This document shows positions 12,900 through 25,587 of a stretch of 64,000 nucleotides of DNA, one piece after another. Position 1 is the stretch's first letter; every line of letters starts with the position of its first letter. The notes below the pieces were generated by a model, which did not search any database, was not told where the DNA came from, and saw only the letters and a program-made list of their open reading frames with translations. The stretch comes from Odiellus spinosus (taxonomy: Eukaryota; Arthropoda; Arachnida; Opiliones; Phalangiidae). The translations under genes and the position numbers were made by a program. The DNA lies in assembly GCA_963920705.1 (NCBI GenBank), contig OY987237.1, positions 6,602,601 to 6,666,600 on the forward strand, in the 5' to 3' direction.

Positions 12900-13200
12900 G
12901 TTGCCACAGTTTTTTCAGATTCAAATTCCCTGACTTTTCCAGATTTTTCCCTGACCGTTTCAACTAATAATACCCAATTTTTAACCTTTTATTTTTTATA
13001 AAACTTAAAAATAAATATTTTCAATTATATGGTAATCCTGGCTTCTTGTAAGATTTTTAAATTCCCTGACTTTTTAAAATATCTTAAAATTCCCTGACTT
13101 TTCCCTGATCGTTTTGGTTCATTTTCAAATTCCCTGACTTTTCCCTGGCCGTTTTGGTTCATTTTCAAATTCCCAGACTTTTCCCTGACCTGTGGCAGAA
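12900..13200. repeat. Degenerate CCCTGACTTTTCC minisatellite
   Basis: Opens with GCAGGGTTGCCACAG and holds several irregular units of TTCCCTGACTTTTCCCTGAC with ATTTTCAAA spacers. It closes with CCCTGACCTGTGGCAG, which mirrors the opening CTGCCACAG sequence. Confidence 0.75.
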
Positions 13201-13790
13201 ATTAAAATTGAAACGAAAAATAATAATTTATATTTTCCCTTTAAATTTATTCACCACCTCCGCTCGCTCTTTGAAGTTCGAATAAGTTACGTTTTTTAAA
13301 CCGGACTTCGTATATTATTATTATTATTATTTTAGATAAACTTTTACTTTTATGATTACCGCCTTTTAAAGAATAACGAATCCGAAGGAGTCTAAAAATT
13401 TAAATAAATTCGATTTCTTTCAAAACTCCACCAGACGCGAACCTTGGGGTATAACCGCCAAAAATACGAGGAAAAACTGTAGGAAACTTTCCCCGGTGTT
13501 GCCAACGCCACGTAAAATGTCTTAGTAGCTTCCGTTTTAAGATTATATAAAATTATAAGAAGCCAATATGAAGAAATAATTTATTTTTATACCGATGTAT
13601 AAATTGTTAGAGGGCGAGCTATTGTTTTAAGTAGTGATAATTAACTCAGAAACGCATCGTTGAATTCGTCAGGAAATCGAGGAATAACTTGATTTTATAT
13701 CACCGATGAAACTTAATTTTCAAAGTAATTGCCATTGTCGTTTCAAAAATAAAATATTAATATTCTAGGTTTTTATATATATATATTTTT
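13201..13790. other. Intergenic stretch without recognised genes
   Basis: Non-coding AT-rich sequence with a short (ATT)n run near 13315 and an (AT)n run just before the next MITE. Confidence 0.5.
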
Positions 13791-14224
13791 TTAAAGGGAG
13801 AATGCAACCTAATAACAAGAGATTTTTAACGATTTCTTATCATTTAAATAGGCCTAATCCACCTATAAAAAGTTTACAAAACAAATATTAAACTAGAAAT
13901 AAATTTAAAACTTACCCGGAAAATAGGCTTAGCTGGATTCGTGGAGATAGCCTGAATTGCCTCCGTGTAAGGTCTATCGACCAATGAGCAAAGGCACGTT
14001 GTTCACTCAAGATTTCAATCACGTTCGATTGGTCGTTAGACCTTATACGCGAGGAAATCAGGATCTCTGTGAATCCAGCTAAGCCTATTTTCCGGATAAG
14101 TTTTAAATTTATGTCTAGTTTAATATTTGTTTTTTTAACTTTTTTATTGGTGAATTAGGCCTATTTAAACGATAATGAATCGATAAAAAATATCACATGT
14201 TATTAAGTTACATTCTCCCTTTAA
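13791..14224. mobile_element. MITE family F1, full-length foldback element
   Basis: TTAAAGGGAGAATGCAACCT at the left end, TTACATTCTCCCTTTAA at the right. Long inverted arms include AATAGGCTTAGCTGGATTC and its complement near 14075, and ATTAAACTAGAAATAAATTT and its counterpart near 14110. Confidence 0.85.
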
Positions 14225-14852
14225 TTACCTTTGTCGTTCCAAAAATAAAATAAAAATTAAGAGAAAATTATGTGTGCATGTTCGTAGGGAAGGTTTAGAA
14301 TAAAATATTCATATTCCTTGTTTCCTTAACAATTTTTCTAATTTTTATAACTAACCATATGGCATATATTAATTAATACGATGGCATATTTTAATTAATA
14401 TGATGGTAAATTAAGGTACAATTCCCCAACAAACTTCCACGTAGATTTGGTAAAAAACATGTAATGGATATGAATCGAGCGTCTGTATTCTAGTATACTA
14501 TATGTTTAAAATTTTCAAAATGTGTTATCAATTTTTCAGAACTTCTCACTTTTTTAAGCATTGCTATAACTATTATGGCTTCATACTCGTAATAATAGTT
14601 ATGAAAACTTGTCGATACCTAAAAGCGAGTCGCGTGGCAGACGCGTGGTACGGAAGCCAGTTTTCTATTGTTACCATTACGTATTATATAGATTTAGACG
14701 GAGAATAAAGAAAACTTAGGGATCAAGCCATCTGTCGACATCGTAACAAGCTTGAAAAAGATTAAAATACTAAGATAAAAACCGGTTTTCAATGAAAATA
14801 ATAATAATTTTCAAGATTGAAACCGTGATACGAATTTAAAATTTAACATATA

Positions 14853-14885
<33 letters not shown>

Positions 14886-15010
14886 TTCTAATTTTTTTGT
14901 ATTTAAAAATACTGATAGACTATATCTCAGCTACGAATTATGAAAAAGCAAGTATCCAGAGCAACATGTGGCGAGTGAATTTCAAGAGTATAATGAAGAA
15001 GCACTTATTT
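14225..15010. other. Intergenic stretch; (AT)n at 14856-14882
   Basis: No gene recognised. The 68-codon frame at 14502-14708 shows no motif or splice context that would support it. Confidence 0.5.
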
Positions 15011-15015
15011 CTGGT

Positions 15016-15407
15016 ATAAAAAGGAGAATGCAACCTAGTGATTCCTCGTCGTTTAAATAGGACTAATTAACCAGTAAAAACAAAAATTAAAACTAGAAAT
15101 CAATTTAAAATAGGCTTAGCTGGATTCATTAAGATCCAGAATTTTTAAGCATTGATTGGTCTTAGACCAATGAACAAACCCGAGTCGTTAAGGCGAGATC
15201 TCTGTGAGACTTCCAATAGCATTCGATTGGTCGCTGAACCAACAATGCGAAGATATTCAGGCGAATCCCGCTAAGCCTATTTTCAGGGGCAAGTTTTAAA
15301 TTGATTTTTTAATATTTGTAATTTTTTTTACTGATTAATTAGACCTATTAAAACGGTAAAGAGTCGATAAAAAAATCGCTTGCTATTAGGTTGTATTCTC
15401 CCTTTAA
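15016..15407. mobile_element. MITE family F1, slightly shortened copy
   Basis: The left end AAAGGAGAATGCAACCTAG is worn; the right end GTATTCTCCCTTTAA is intact. Arms AATAGGCTTAGCTGGATTC and AATCCCGCTAAGCCTATTTT face each other. Confidence 0.8.
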
Positions 15408-16084
15408 ATATCGGTTTGATTTTATCGAGTCAAATCGATTGGGATACGATTCCTGCCAATTAATATATAAAGAATCTATTTAAAAACAAAAAACGTTTCA
15501 GTGAAAATTATACTTGACTTTTCGACACGTGCTAAGGGGGTTTTATATCATTATTTCCAAAAAAATCTCGTTTGTTTTAACGAGGCTTATTTAGTGATTT
15601 TTACAGGCGACTAATTCCGGGCGGGTTTGGCTTCTTTTGTCTAAATGAATTCACCGTTGAAATCGTTGAAAGAAGGTTTAGGCGTGACCAATCCTTTTAA
15701 ATATTTACGATAACTAGCTAGAACGAACGTTGGAGCAATTATAAATATATATATATTTTAAACCTTTCCTATATATATTAACTTTTTAACCCTAATTATA
15801 ATCAATTTCAACTCGAATTAGAAGCACGTACAATGTTACAAAAGCTTCTTAACGAATGTTCGAGAAAACGTGGATAACCTATCTTGTACTCTTATAATAC
15901 TGAAATAGCAAACTACTGATAGTTGGTATTTTAAAACTTCGTCCCAACCTTGAAAAAAGGGAACATTTTCGATAGAAACGGCTGTTTTTGTTGGTTTTAA
16001 GGTTGGCCGAAGTATAGATAATCCTACACTATGACCCAATCTTGGAAAAAGGCAACATCTTCAATAGAAACAAGTGCTTTTTAA

Positions 16085-16390
16085 CATAAGGGTTCCAACT
16101 CAATGCACTGTCAAACTTGAACTCAGGTGTACAGCGAATTCCAGAGCGTCTGATCCCTCGCCAGTGATACTGATAAGGTCGCTTTCACGCGGTCTTTTTC
16201 GTAAAAGTACTTAATACATATCAAGTCAACTAATTTTCGTATGAAAATTATGTTTAATTACGTTCCAGAAATAAACTACGTCATACCCATTTATTTTTGA
16301 CAGTTTCATTTTGAAGTTTCTTACTTCACGCGTCAACCGGCAGAGGGATAAAATTCTAAATATGCCGTTTTAATAGAATGATATGCAACC
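16085..16390. repeat. F10 fragment followed by F3 fragment
   Basis: CAACTCAATGCACTGTCAAA and CTCAGGTGTACAGCGAATTC (F10) run into AAGGTCGCTTTCACGCGGTC and AAAGTACTTAATAC (F3). The same F10-F3 order is seen, reversed, near 1788-1960. Confidence 0.55.
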
Positions 16391-16847
16391 GAAATGGTTA
16401 TAGAGACAGTTTAACGGCGAGATATGAAACTCTCAATAAACCTTGATTTAATTGTGGTGACATATAATTTTAAATTATATATATTTTCCTGCCCCAGATT
16501 ATTTGACATTCAATAATAATCTTTGATAAATGACGGCAACAATAAGATGGTGATCGAATTCAACTAGTTCGATGAACAGAAAACTAATTTTGAAAAGAAA
16601 TTAGAAAAGGATTCTTCGTAAAAAAGGTTTTCGAAATTAGGTTGCGAGACTGTTCTCACGTCATTCGTCTTTTATAAACTTAAAAGAATTAGGAAAAGGT
16701 TACGGGAAAGACTGTTTATATATATAATGACTTTGCAATTTGACATAACCTAACACAAAATATCCTATATGTATATATTCATTGTTTTCTAGCTATGAGG
16801 CCGCGATGACTTGCTAGTTTCCAGGGGAAAATGAAATAAAGGAGACA
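16391..16847. other. Intergenic stretch without recognised genes
   Basis: AT-rich; nothing supported. Confidence 0.5.
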
Positions 16848-17254
16848 TTAAAGGGAAAATGCAACCTAACGAGTGATTTTGTCGCTTTTAAATAGGCCTT
16901 TTCTACCAGAAAAAAAAAATACAAACAAATATTAGGCATAAAGAAGAAATAAAACTTATACCCAGAAAATAGGCTTAGCTGGGTTCATGGACATTGAAGG
17001 AACAGCGAATAATCGAATGTTATTAGAAGTGTCATTCATGATCACGCCTTAACGACGGACCTTTTGCGTATTGGTCGATGACTCATCAATTTAAAGAAAT
17101 TCAGGATCTCCATGAATTCAGCTAAGCCTATTTTTCGGAATAAGTTTGAAATTAATTTTTAGTTTTTTATTTTTTTTTCTGATGAATTAGGCATATTTAA
17201 ACGATAAGGAATCGATAAAAAATCTCTTCTTGTTAGGATATATTATCTCTTTAA
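16848..17254. mobile_element. MITE family F1 copy
   Basis: Starts TTAAAGGGAAAATGCAACCT and ends TATCTCTTTAA. Inverted arms AATAGGCTTAGCTGGGTTC and GAATTCAGCTAAGCCTATTT. A further TTAAAGGGAAATG follows at once, so a second element end abuts it. Confidence 0.8.
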
Positions 17255-17658
17255 AGGGAAATGAACCCCAAGAAGTAGTTTTTCGTTCGCATTACAACAC
17301 TCCTTTAAAAATCAAGAGTACACGTATGATATATTTTGTCTGAATCGGGGGAGGCTCATGATCCAATTAAAAGATGAAACTATGCGAAACCGACGAATTG
17401 TCCATAGCGAGAAGGAAAAAGGGACAAATTAGTGGCGAAAAACAATCGAAAAAAAAAAAAAAGAACCGGTTGCGAAAATAAGCTAATAAGACCCAGAAAT
17501 GAAAGATTCTAACGGATATTAAAAAAGGATGACACGATTTTCAAATTAAGACAATCGCGAAAGTTCATAATTGAAGTAAAATATATTCCGCCAGCTAATT
17601 ACTTGAGAAGAAAGAAAAATAACCTGTGAATTTCGATAGAGGTAAATCGTGGGTCATC

Positions 17659-17829
17659 TTAAAGGGAGCATGCAACCTAACAACAAGAGATTTTTTTATC
17701 GATCCCTTATTGTTTAAATAGGCCTAATCCACCGATTAAAAAATTTACAAAACAAATATTAAACTAGAAATAAAATTAAAACTTACCCCGCAAATAGGCT
17801 TACAAAAATGTTACTCAATTTCCCTTTAA
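17659..17829. mobile_element. MITE family F1 with a large internal deletion
   Basis: The left arm is intact to AATAGGCTTACA at about 17814 and then jumps to a short right end, CAATTTCCCTTTAA. The core and most of the right arm are missing. Confidence 0.75.
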
Positions 17830-18372
17830 TATTGTATTGAGACAAAATCGAAAATAGGTGGCATTTTTCGGAAAGTTGAAAGTTGAATTAACAATAAAGG
17901 GAGGGGGGGGGGGGGTTATTACAGGATGACGGGGCGCGGTGTTCCATCATAACCATAATGTGTATATTCAAAACGCCAACCTCCTTACAAATAATCTAAA
18001 TCCCATTTCTAAACACTCATGGCCCTTTTTGGCCCCCAACCTACAAAAATAGCGCCAGCTAGCTACCGCGACTGGAAAGTATGCCACCATGCAAACTCCC
18101 AAAACAGAAAATTCACACAAACTCGTATATACATTTCTATTACATCCCATCAAATAATCCATTTCAAGCCAAGTTTTCTAAGAGAATTAGGCATAGTGTA
18201 GATCTATATTGGTACGAATAGAAACCAGACAGTGCACGCTACGTCTATAACCAACATTATTTAGTTTTAAATTCGAAATAAACTGAAATGAGAATTGACA
18301 CGAATATTTTCTATGACGTTTAACATAGGGTATCTATCCGCCTTAGTTTTGGAGCATTATATAAAAACATCT
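17830..18372. other. Intergenic stretch with a poly(G) tract
   Basis: A run of about 13 G at 17904-17916 is preceded by GGGA. The frames at 17968-18201 on both strands overlap and show no recognisable protein. Confidence 0.45.
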
Positions 18373-18805
18373 TTAAAGTGAGGCTATTACGGATTTTTCA
18401 TGATTTCCAAATGGAAATTGAGTAGCATTTTCGGAAAGACCGTTAAAAAACGATTCAAGATAAATATATACATATGCATAATAAAAGAAAACCAAAAAAT
18501 TAGCGACAGTAAAACTACATATATTATAATCGCCATTTTCAAAATAAAATTCCCAGCAATACTACGTCATAGCGGCTATTGTTGATTGGATCGAGTGATA
18601 AAGACGCTTTCGCGCGGTTTTTTTCGTAAAAGTACTTAATCCAGACGATCAACTACCATACGCACGAGCATTATCGTCATATATCGGGAAAAACACATTA
18701 CACGCGTATTTTTGACAATTTAATTTTGAAGTTTCATAAGAATGCGTCAACCCAAAGGTAGAAATTTTTTTAATATGTTTGGAAATGATTACAGCCTCAC
18801 TTTAA
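18373..18805. mobile_element. MITE family F3, full-length element (TTAAAGTGAGGCT ends)
   Basis: The ends TTAAAGTGAGGCTATTA and ACAGCCTCACTTTAA are inverted with TTAA outermost. The interior includes AAATGGAAATTGAGTAGCAT, TTTCGGAAAGACCGTTAAAA, TACTACGTCATAGCGG and GCTTTCGCGCGG. Fragments of this family occur at 1788, 16165, 36005, 37461, 38800 and 41493. No coding capacity. Confidence 0.8.
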
Positions 18806-19360
18806 ACAGAAACATATCAACGTAGCTTATCACGGCGTCATCGGAGTCTCATAAGGTTCGGATTATATACCATTGCATATTTCGAGTGAATTTTTTTTTT
18901 ATAATTTTAGTTAAAAAAACGCCGGTTGGAGTCTGAAAAGCCGGTACTTCCGGTGCATTAGGCGGAGGGTTATAAAGGTCTTTCAGGGGTGAACTTTGTC
19001 AGGCAAGTAATGGCCATGAGGGCATGTTGAGACACGAAGGGAATTGGGATAAAAAAAATCCACCCAAAAAATGGCATAATCTTTAAGAAGGGATCCACCC
19101 CTAGACGGAACACGCATTCCACAAGTACCCAATTCCCATACGAATCTAACTGCCTGTAAATACGAGTGTGTGGAGTAAAGAGGAGGGGTGGGGTTCCTCT
19201 TTCTCTTTCAAGAGACGCCAAGACCCAGCCAACGAAGCCATGGGGATTCAACCGTGATGTCACCATGATTCTATGCTCGTGGGTATTTTATATTACGAAT
19301 AAGAGTATCTTCTTAATTTTTAAAAATGTAATGCAGGGTTTAAATAAGACTTAACGGCGA
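18806..19360. other. Intergenic stretch, somewhat GC-richer, unassigned
   Basis: Open frames exist on both strands (for example 18970-19266) but overlap each other, match nothing I know and have no splice context. I see no gene. Confidence 0.4.
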
Positions 19361-19364
19361 GTTT

Positions 19365-19580
19365 AAATTAGACTTAAATGTAGTATGTTTTCAAAATTAA
19401 GTTTAACAATGGGTCAAATTTAAGATGGATCAAAATTATGGCATAAATTAGGCTTAACCTAGAATCAAAATTATGGCATAAATTAGGCTTAACATAGAAT
19501 CAAAATTATGGCATTTAAATTAAGTTTAAATCAGAGCCAAAATTAGGCTTAGCAGAGTCAAAATCAAGTTTAAAATATCA
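19365..19580. repeat. Degenerate tandem repeat, AAATTAGGCTTAA unit
   Basis: Units of about 35 bp such as ATCAAAATTATGGCATAAAT then TAGGCTTAAC are repeated several times and decay toward the right. Confidence 0.7.
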
Positions 19581-20821
19581 AACTGCATCATTTGTTGAAT
19601 TTTACAAACATACTGGTCTACCTAAATAAAATCTTGTCATTTGGTTTCGTTATATCGATTCACCTTCTCTTTAGAGTGATCGAACTGAGACTCGAAAAGC
19701 GATATCGGGATTCGAGAGAGGACCATGCAAGGGGGACATTCCTAACTTTTTTTTTTCACGGGGGTACGGTGCGAAGCGGTGCGCCACTTGAGAGAAAGAC
19801 TTCTCTCGAGTCTCGACGACCGAGAGTTGACAGTGGCGTATTAAGCGTAATTCAAATATAGGACTATCTTTTAGAGGACGGGGAGGGGTTTCCCCCCACC
19901 TATAACCGGAAGTGCAGGCAGTTTGATCGCCCCCGTCGTCTTTACTCTATTCTGTTGAGAAAATGAAACGGAATGGGCGACCATTTTCGCACGCCAACGA
20001 GAATTGACGCGACTTAAAAGTAAAAAAAAAAAAAGAAAAGTTTTTATATTTGTTTACACGGATATTGAGTTACGACCAGTGGTACCATTGCCGAAAGAGG
20101 ACTTTTTAGAGGGTCACGCTCACCAGAGACACAAGTCATACATATCTTACGCCAACAGGAAGCCTAGTCAGAAATTTCAATTTCTTAAACGACGAGGCGA
20201 TAATTTTTGATCGCAAAATGTCTAACTCAAAATTATAGTACTTTATAGAATATTTCACGGGAACATGGGATAATATAGGACTTGTTGGAAAATGTAGGAT
20301 TTTACATTGGGCTGCTTGTGCTAAGGTGGAACTAGAGAGAGCAACTCAGTTTAATTTAAAACTTGAAATCGCAAATCAAAGTTTTGTTTCAGAAAAACAA
20401 TTTTTAATAAAATTTCCATTTGCAGCCATGGAATGAACCGTAATTAACATTGGAAAACTCGCCTCTTCTACGGAGAAAAAATTCTCTTCCAAAATTGGAA
20501 ATAAAAGGTACCAATCGTAGGGAAAAAATACCTTTGCGGTGTAGCGATTTCGCGCGGAAATTGTGGATAGAATAGGTATGGTCAGGGTCGAAAAAGGGAG
20601 TTTTGGGGGATAAGAAGCGTAAAATATAGCCGTCAAAATAGGAAGAGACCCTCCGCGTAGACAAAAAATTCCAACTAAAAGATTTTTTTTCAAACAAGAT
20701 GTAGAAAAATATTGCGCCGGCCAAGCGGGTGGGCAGCCTTACCGTAAAGGCAAACATAAAAATATAACTCAAGGGACATTGAAATAGTGAATCTACCGCA
20801 GTTCATTTCAATATATATTGG
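19581..20821. other. Intergenic stretch, unassigned
   Basis: Includes moderately GC-rich patches (19680-19960 and 20400-20760) with chance open frames on both strands. No family signature or exon structure is visible. Confidence 0.4.
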
Positions 20822-21263
20822 TTAAAGGGAGGATGCAACCTAACAACAAGTGATTTTTTATCGATTCCTTATTGTTTAAATAGGCCTAATCTACTATTTA
20901 AAAAATTTACAAACAACTATTAAACTAGAAATAAATTTAAAACTTACCCTGAAAATAGGCTTAGTGGGATTCATGGAGCTCCTGATTTCCTCGCGTGTAA
21001 GGTCTAGCGACCAATCGCACGCTACGTAAGTCTCGTGGAGATCTCGCGTGAACGACGGGCCTTTGCTCATTGGTCGCTAGACCTTACACGGACGCGATTC
21101 AGGATCTCCATGAATCCCGCTAAGCCTATTTTCAGGGTAAGTTTTAAATTTATTTCTAGTTTAATATTTGTATTGCAAACTTTTTATCGGTGGATTAGGC
21201 CTATTTAAACGATAAGGAATCGATAAAAAAATCACTTGTAATTAGGTTGCATTCTCCCTTTAA
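20822..21263. mobile_element. MITE family F1, best-preserved foldback copy
   Basis: TTAAAGGGAGGATGCAACCT to GTTGCATTCTCCCTTTAA. The arms are complementary from the ends into the centre. TGTAAGGTCTAGCGACCAAT at 20997-21016 is answered by ATTGGTCGCTAGACCTTACA near 21070, and AGGCTTAGTGGGATTCATGG by ATGAATCCCGCTAAGCCT. It could form a hairpin of about 200 bp per arm. Confidence 0.9.
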
Positions 21264-22450
21264 GCCTAATTTTTAGGGTAAAATCTATTTTACTAATTAG
21301 TAGAAAATTAATCAGCTAAGCGTAACTTCCTCGGAACGAACTTAAACTTCTGATATCAAACGTTTCAGGTGGCTTAGGAAAAAATAGTCAAATGCTAAAT
21401 TTAAATATTTAGGATTATTATATTAGGTTTTAGTTTCCCTTCATACATAATGTTCGTAGGTAGACGCGGAACTGGAGAAAAAGGGAAACTCCTTCTTTAC
21501 TATAAGCGTAACCATACGCAGGATGTTCCGAAAAAACCATTCAAGTTTCACGCTTTCTTTTGTAGAAATAAATTCGAAATTTCTACTTTTCTTTGGTGGA
21601 GTTTGGAATTTGCGTGTTTTGAATTCTCGAGCCTATTTCCAATTCAAAAACTCACGCCGGTTTTGATCTCAAATATACCCAATAGCGTGCGAATACATAG
21701 TCTTCTCATTCTAAAAATTGCCAAATAAGGTAGATTCGACGGTAGAATAATGTCTTTCGCGCTGCTAGGTTAGACTGATAACCGACTGTATGAAGTACCC
21801 GCCCGAATGTTGCTTTCGAAACATTCCGAGAATAAACCACCGCGAAAAATAAGATACATCAAATAATTAAGCATTTACGCGTACACCCACGAATACTCGT
21901 GATTGTACTTGGTCTAAACAGAGAAAAGTTACACGTAATGAACCATGGATTAATTAATAGGGACACTATTAATTATTCTACGAATGAACCTTAAGTTATA
22001 CCAGGAATTTGGTTATACGATTGATCATGGCGTTGAAATATCTCACAAAGACATACAGATTTTATAAAAATTATTCGAGTATTTTTAATAGTTGTATTAT
22101 TTTTATTTCTATTTTATCTAATAGGGAGACAGCAAAGAGCCAACGGGGAAAGTAAACCTGACGTCATGTAACCCCCTTACTGCGTGGAGGTAGCGTTTGT
22201 AAGGGCGAATACTGGAACTCCCTCTCTAAGGGGGATGATACCGAGGTGAGAGATAGAAACCTCTGACGTATCAATGTCTCCATTGCTGACCCCCTATTTT
22301 GTTATTTGAATTTTGTTTCTTTATTATTTTAATTATTTATAATATTTGTTTTAACACTCCTTTTATTTTCATTACTTTTTTATTGCATATATTATCGGTA
22401 TTTAATTTTATTTCTACTTAAATTATTATTTATATTATTAATTTATATTT
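21264..22450. other. Intergenic stretch, unassigned
   Basis: AT-rich with one GC-richer patch at 22125-22300 (AGGGAGACAGCAAAGAGCC and CCCTCTCTAAGGGGGATG). No gene or RNA fold that I can name. Confidence 0.4.
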
Positions 22451-22459
22451 ACTTAAATT

Positions 22460-22620
22460 TTTATTTAAATTGTCATTTAGGCCTATAATAATATTCGTAT
22501 TATTATTTAAATTGTAATATGTAATATTACCGGTATTATTATTTAAATTGTAATTTGTAATATTATCGATATTATTATTTAAATTGTAATTTGTAATATT
22601 ACCGCGGTATTATAATTTAT
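22460..22620. repeat. Short tandem repeat, TATTATTTAAATTGTAATTT
   Basis: Three to four imperfect units of about 48 bp containing ATTATTTAAATTGTAAT and GTAATATTACCGGTATTA. Confidence 0.6.
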
Positions 22621-23678
22621 TTATTTTATTTTTTATTCATCCTACGATTAATCGTTTGTTGGTCTGTCGACAGAAATTTCCTATTAAAAGCAACGTGTCT
22701 TAAATTCCATTTCACAATTCATTTATGATATAAACTATATAATATTAAATTTGTCTAATAATAAAGCTACAAGGTACGAGTTATTAAGTGGGTGGATTAG
22801 AAGAAAAACAACCTTTAGCACCTATCCACAATATTCGGGGCTTCTCACTGAGTGAATACGCAATCATCTTTATATAAACAATTTATTCACAAAAACGGCA
22901 TTCTTTTGATTCTCAAGGATGCCAAATATGGTGATGAAACTTATTCCATAGAGATCGTATATACGTTGAAAAACGTCCAATAGAAAGAATGAGAATTAGA
23001 AATAATAATAATAGTGATATAAGGAACGGTTCTCATTCGAACAAACAATATAAAAATAAGGAATGTTGTCTCCCGAATATTTCTAACAATGGATATAGAG
23101 ATAATTTGGGTTCTCAAGAAGATTTCGAAGAATTAACGAAACGACGGCTAAGGCGGAACAATACTTAATGTCGAAAACCTCAAAAATAAAAATAGTCCTA
23201 TTATAATTTATGTAGAATCATTTTCCGACTTGATATCTAAAATACCTTGGTATAGGGTTGTTAGAAGATTCGCTTGGTTGACTTCTAGGGTCAACTAAGG
23301 TCACGATGACGCTTATTTAATCTTTAAAGTAGGAATGGAACTAAGACGCAAAGCGCTGACTCGATTCGGGCCTCGTCAAATTAAATCTCGCGAAATTAAT
23401 CACGAGAAATTGAAAAATTCCCATAGCTGTTTTTTACATACGCGTGACGTCAGTTTTACTTATAATTTCAATATGCCTTGCCCAATCAGTAAAAAAAAAA
23501 AAAAAAAAAAATCAAGAAATTTGGTCAAATTATGCTTCAAATTTATAAAATTCCAACATAATTAGACCAAATTAACCAAATTAATCCAAATTTGACAAGG
23601 CACGAATCGAGCCAGGTTTCGTGTCTACTATAAATTGTATTTTGCCCCGGCATGACTAAAATTACTGGGATTTTATAT
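22621..23678. other. Intergenic stretch without recognised genes
   Basis: No gene found. A poly(A) run lies near 23490-23509. Confidence 0.5.
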
Positions 23679-24121
23679 TAAAGGGAGAATGCAACCTAAC
23701 AACAAGTGATTTTTTATCGATTCCTTATTATTTAAATAGGCTTAATCCACCAGTGAAAAAATATACCAACAAATATTAAACTAGAAATAAATTTAAAACT
23801 TACCCGGAAAATAGGCTTAGCGGGATCATGGAGATCCTGATTTACTCGCGTATAAGATCTAGCGACGAATCGAACGCGATTGTAAGTTTCGTGGAGATCT
23901 CGCGTGAACGAAGGCCCTTCGCTCATTGGTCGCTAGAACTTACACGGAGGCAATTCAGCTGATCTCCATGAATCCAGCTAAGCCTATTTTCCGGGTAAGT
24001 TTTAAATTTATTTCTAGTTTAATATTTGTTTTGTAAACATTTTATTGGTGGATTACCCCTATTTAACGATTAGGAATCGATAAAAAAAATCACTTGTTAT
24101 TAGGTTGCATTCTCCCTTTAA
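23679..24121. mobile_element. MITE family F1, full-length foldback element
   Basis: TTAAAGGGAGAATGCAACCT to GTTGCATTCTCCCTTTAA, with TTAA at each end. The arms and loop (CTCATTGGTCGCTAGAACTT) match the copy at 20822. Confidence 0.88.
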
Positions 24122-24660
24122 GTAAGTCAACCAAAATATGTTATACACCCTTTAAAATTCAAGAAAGTATTTCACTCAATGACGTACACGAAAAAAATTT
24201 AAACCGAATTTGTTTTTGTCTTCATTATTTTTAGTTGTGAAATAAACGTCAGGTATTTCGCTAAATAGGATAGAATACTTTTTATAAATTGGGTCTTCGG
24301 AGCGATGATTACTCATACATTTTACTGCGGGGCAAGGCCAATACTCGGTAAGAAATTTAGAGAATTTGGAATTTCAAGAAATTGAAGCGAAATATATTTG
24401 ACATGTTTTAACTAAGAAAAAAGGTTTGTGGGAGCTCTAGGCAAAATATATTTTAAATATAAAGGCAGGGGTTGCCGGATTAAGGACGTTGACGAAAAAG
24501 ACCGCGCGACCATAGTTATTTCAGGGTGACCACAAAATAAAACGACAAAGAATTAGAGCAAAATATTAAATTTTCCATCAATTTCTAGGAAATTATATTA
24601 AAATGTTGGTTTCAAATACTTGTGGTTAAACTTATAACTTTTAGTAACTTACCCGCGATT
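24122..24660. other. Intergenic stretch with an AGGGTGACCAC motif
   Basis: CAGGGTGACCACAAAATAAA followed by TTCTAGGAAATTATA at 24523-24600 resembles the flank of the minisatellites at 4621, 26984 and 31308. Otherwise unassigned. Confidence 0.45.
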
Positions 24661-24664
24661 ACTA

Positions 24665-25049
24665 ACAGGGTGTTTCAAAAATGAAGGTAGGACCGAGCTA
24701 CAGTGGGTTCTATGGGTCCTTTTCAGACGAAAATGTTCTACGACGTTTTGTCGTACGGGGCGCCGTTAAAGAGTTACGAAATGAATCATGCGAGGATGAT
24801 CCCTTAAAGTACATTAATAAACGTATATTCAATTATAAAAATCAATATTTCATCAGCTAAATAATTAAACGTATTTTATCATTGAGTATACCCTTATTAA
24901 TGTACGTTAAGGGGTCATTCGAGCATGATTTATTTCGAAACTCTTAAATGGCGCCCCGTCCGACAAAACGTCATAGAACATTTTCGTCTTAAAATGACCC
25001 ATAGAATCCACTGCAGCTCGGTCCTACCACAATTTTCGTAACACCCTGT
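24665..25049. mobile_element. MITE family F8, Tc1/mariner-like ends
   Basis: Starts ACAGGGTGTTTCAAAAATGA and ends TTTTCGTAACACCCTGT, flanked by TA. Long inverted arms: AGGTAGGACCGAGCTACAGT pairs with ACTGCAGCTCGGTCCTACC, and CGACGTTTTGTCGTACGGGG with a diverged counterpart near 24955. No reading frame. TA flanks and CAGGGTG ends are typical of non-autonomous Tc1/mariner/IS630-type elements. Confidence 0.8.
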
Positions 25050-25418
25050 ATATTGATGGATGATTTTTCATTAAATATAACTCAAAGGAAACCTTAAACA
25101 CGTGACAGCCCCAAATTAATGAGATATTATTTCTTAAAATCATTCAAGAACTTCAACGCTACATAAATATTTTAGATAATAATTAACACGTAACGATTTC
25201 GCGTGTTAACGAGTAATTTAAATATTTAATGTTTAATTAAAAATAAAATTATACGAAAACGCTTTATATGCAAATTATTATTGTTTTTTAATTAAATGTG
25301 TGCTTAGTTATTAAAATCAAGGGCATGATGTTAAAACAATGCCTTAATATTAATTAATATTAATTTTAAATACTTCAAGACTCCGTTATATTTATTGTAA
25401 TTATTGTCCGCGCATCAT

Positions 25419-25550
25419 TTAAAGGGAGAATGAAATTCCTCCATTTAAGTTTTATTTTTAACGATTCTTTATCGTTTAAATATCAGCCTAATTAGTAGGT
25501 AAATAAAATTTCAATTAAACATTAAGCTAGAAATTAACTTTTAAAGGTTG
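25419..25550. mobile_element. MITE family F1, solo left arm
   Basis: TTAAAGGGAGAATGAAA, then TTATCGTTTAAATATCAGCC and TAAGCTAGAAATTAACTTTT. The core and right arm are missing. Confidence 0.65.
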
Positions 25551-25587
25551 AGAGAATTGCGCAAAAAAAAAATCGGGAAAGATATCG

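Noticed and set aside
20376-20772. Overlapping minus-strand frames of 105 and 122 codons
   Set aside because: Two frames over the same bases, neither with a recognisable domain, signal peptide or splice support.
22125-22310. GC-richer patch with possible stems, considered as a structured RNA
   Set aside because: Several short complementary stretches exist, but they do not match any RNA family that I know and no covariation can be tested from one copy.
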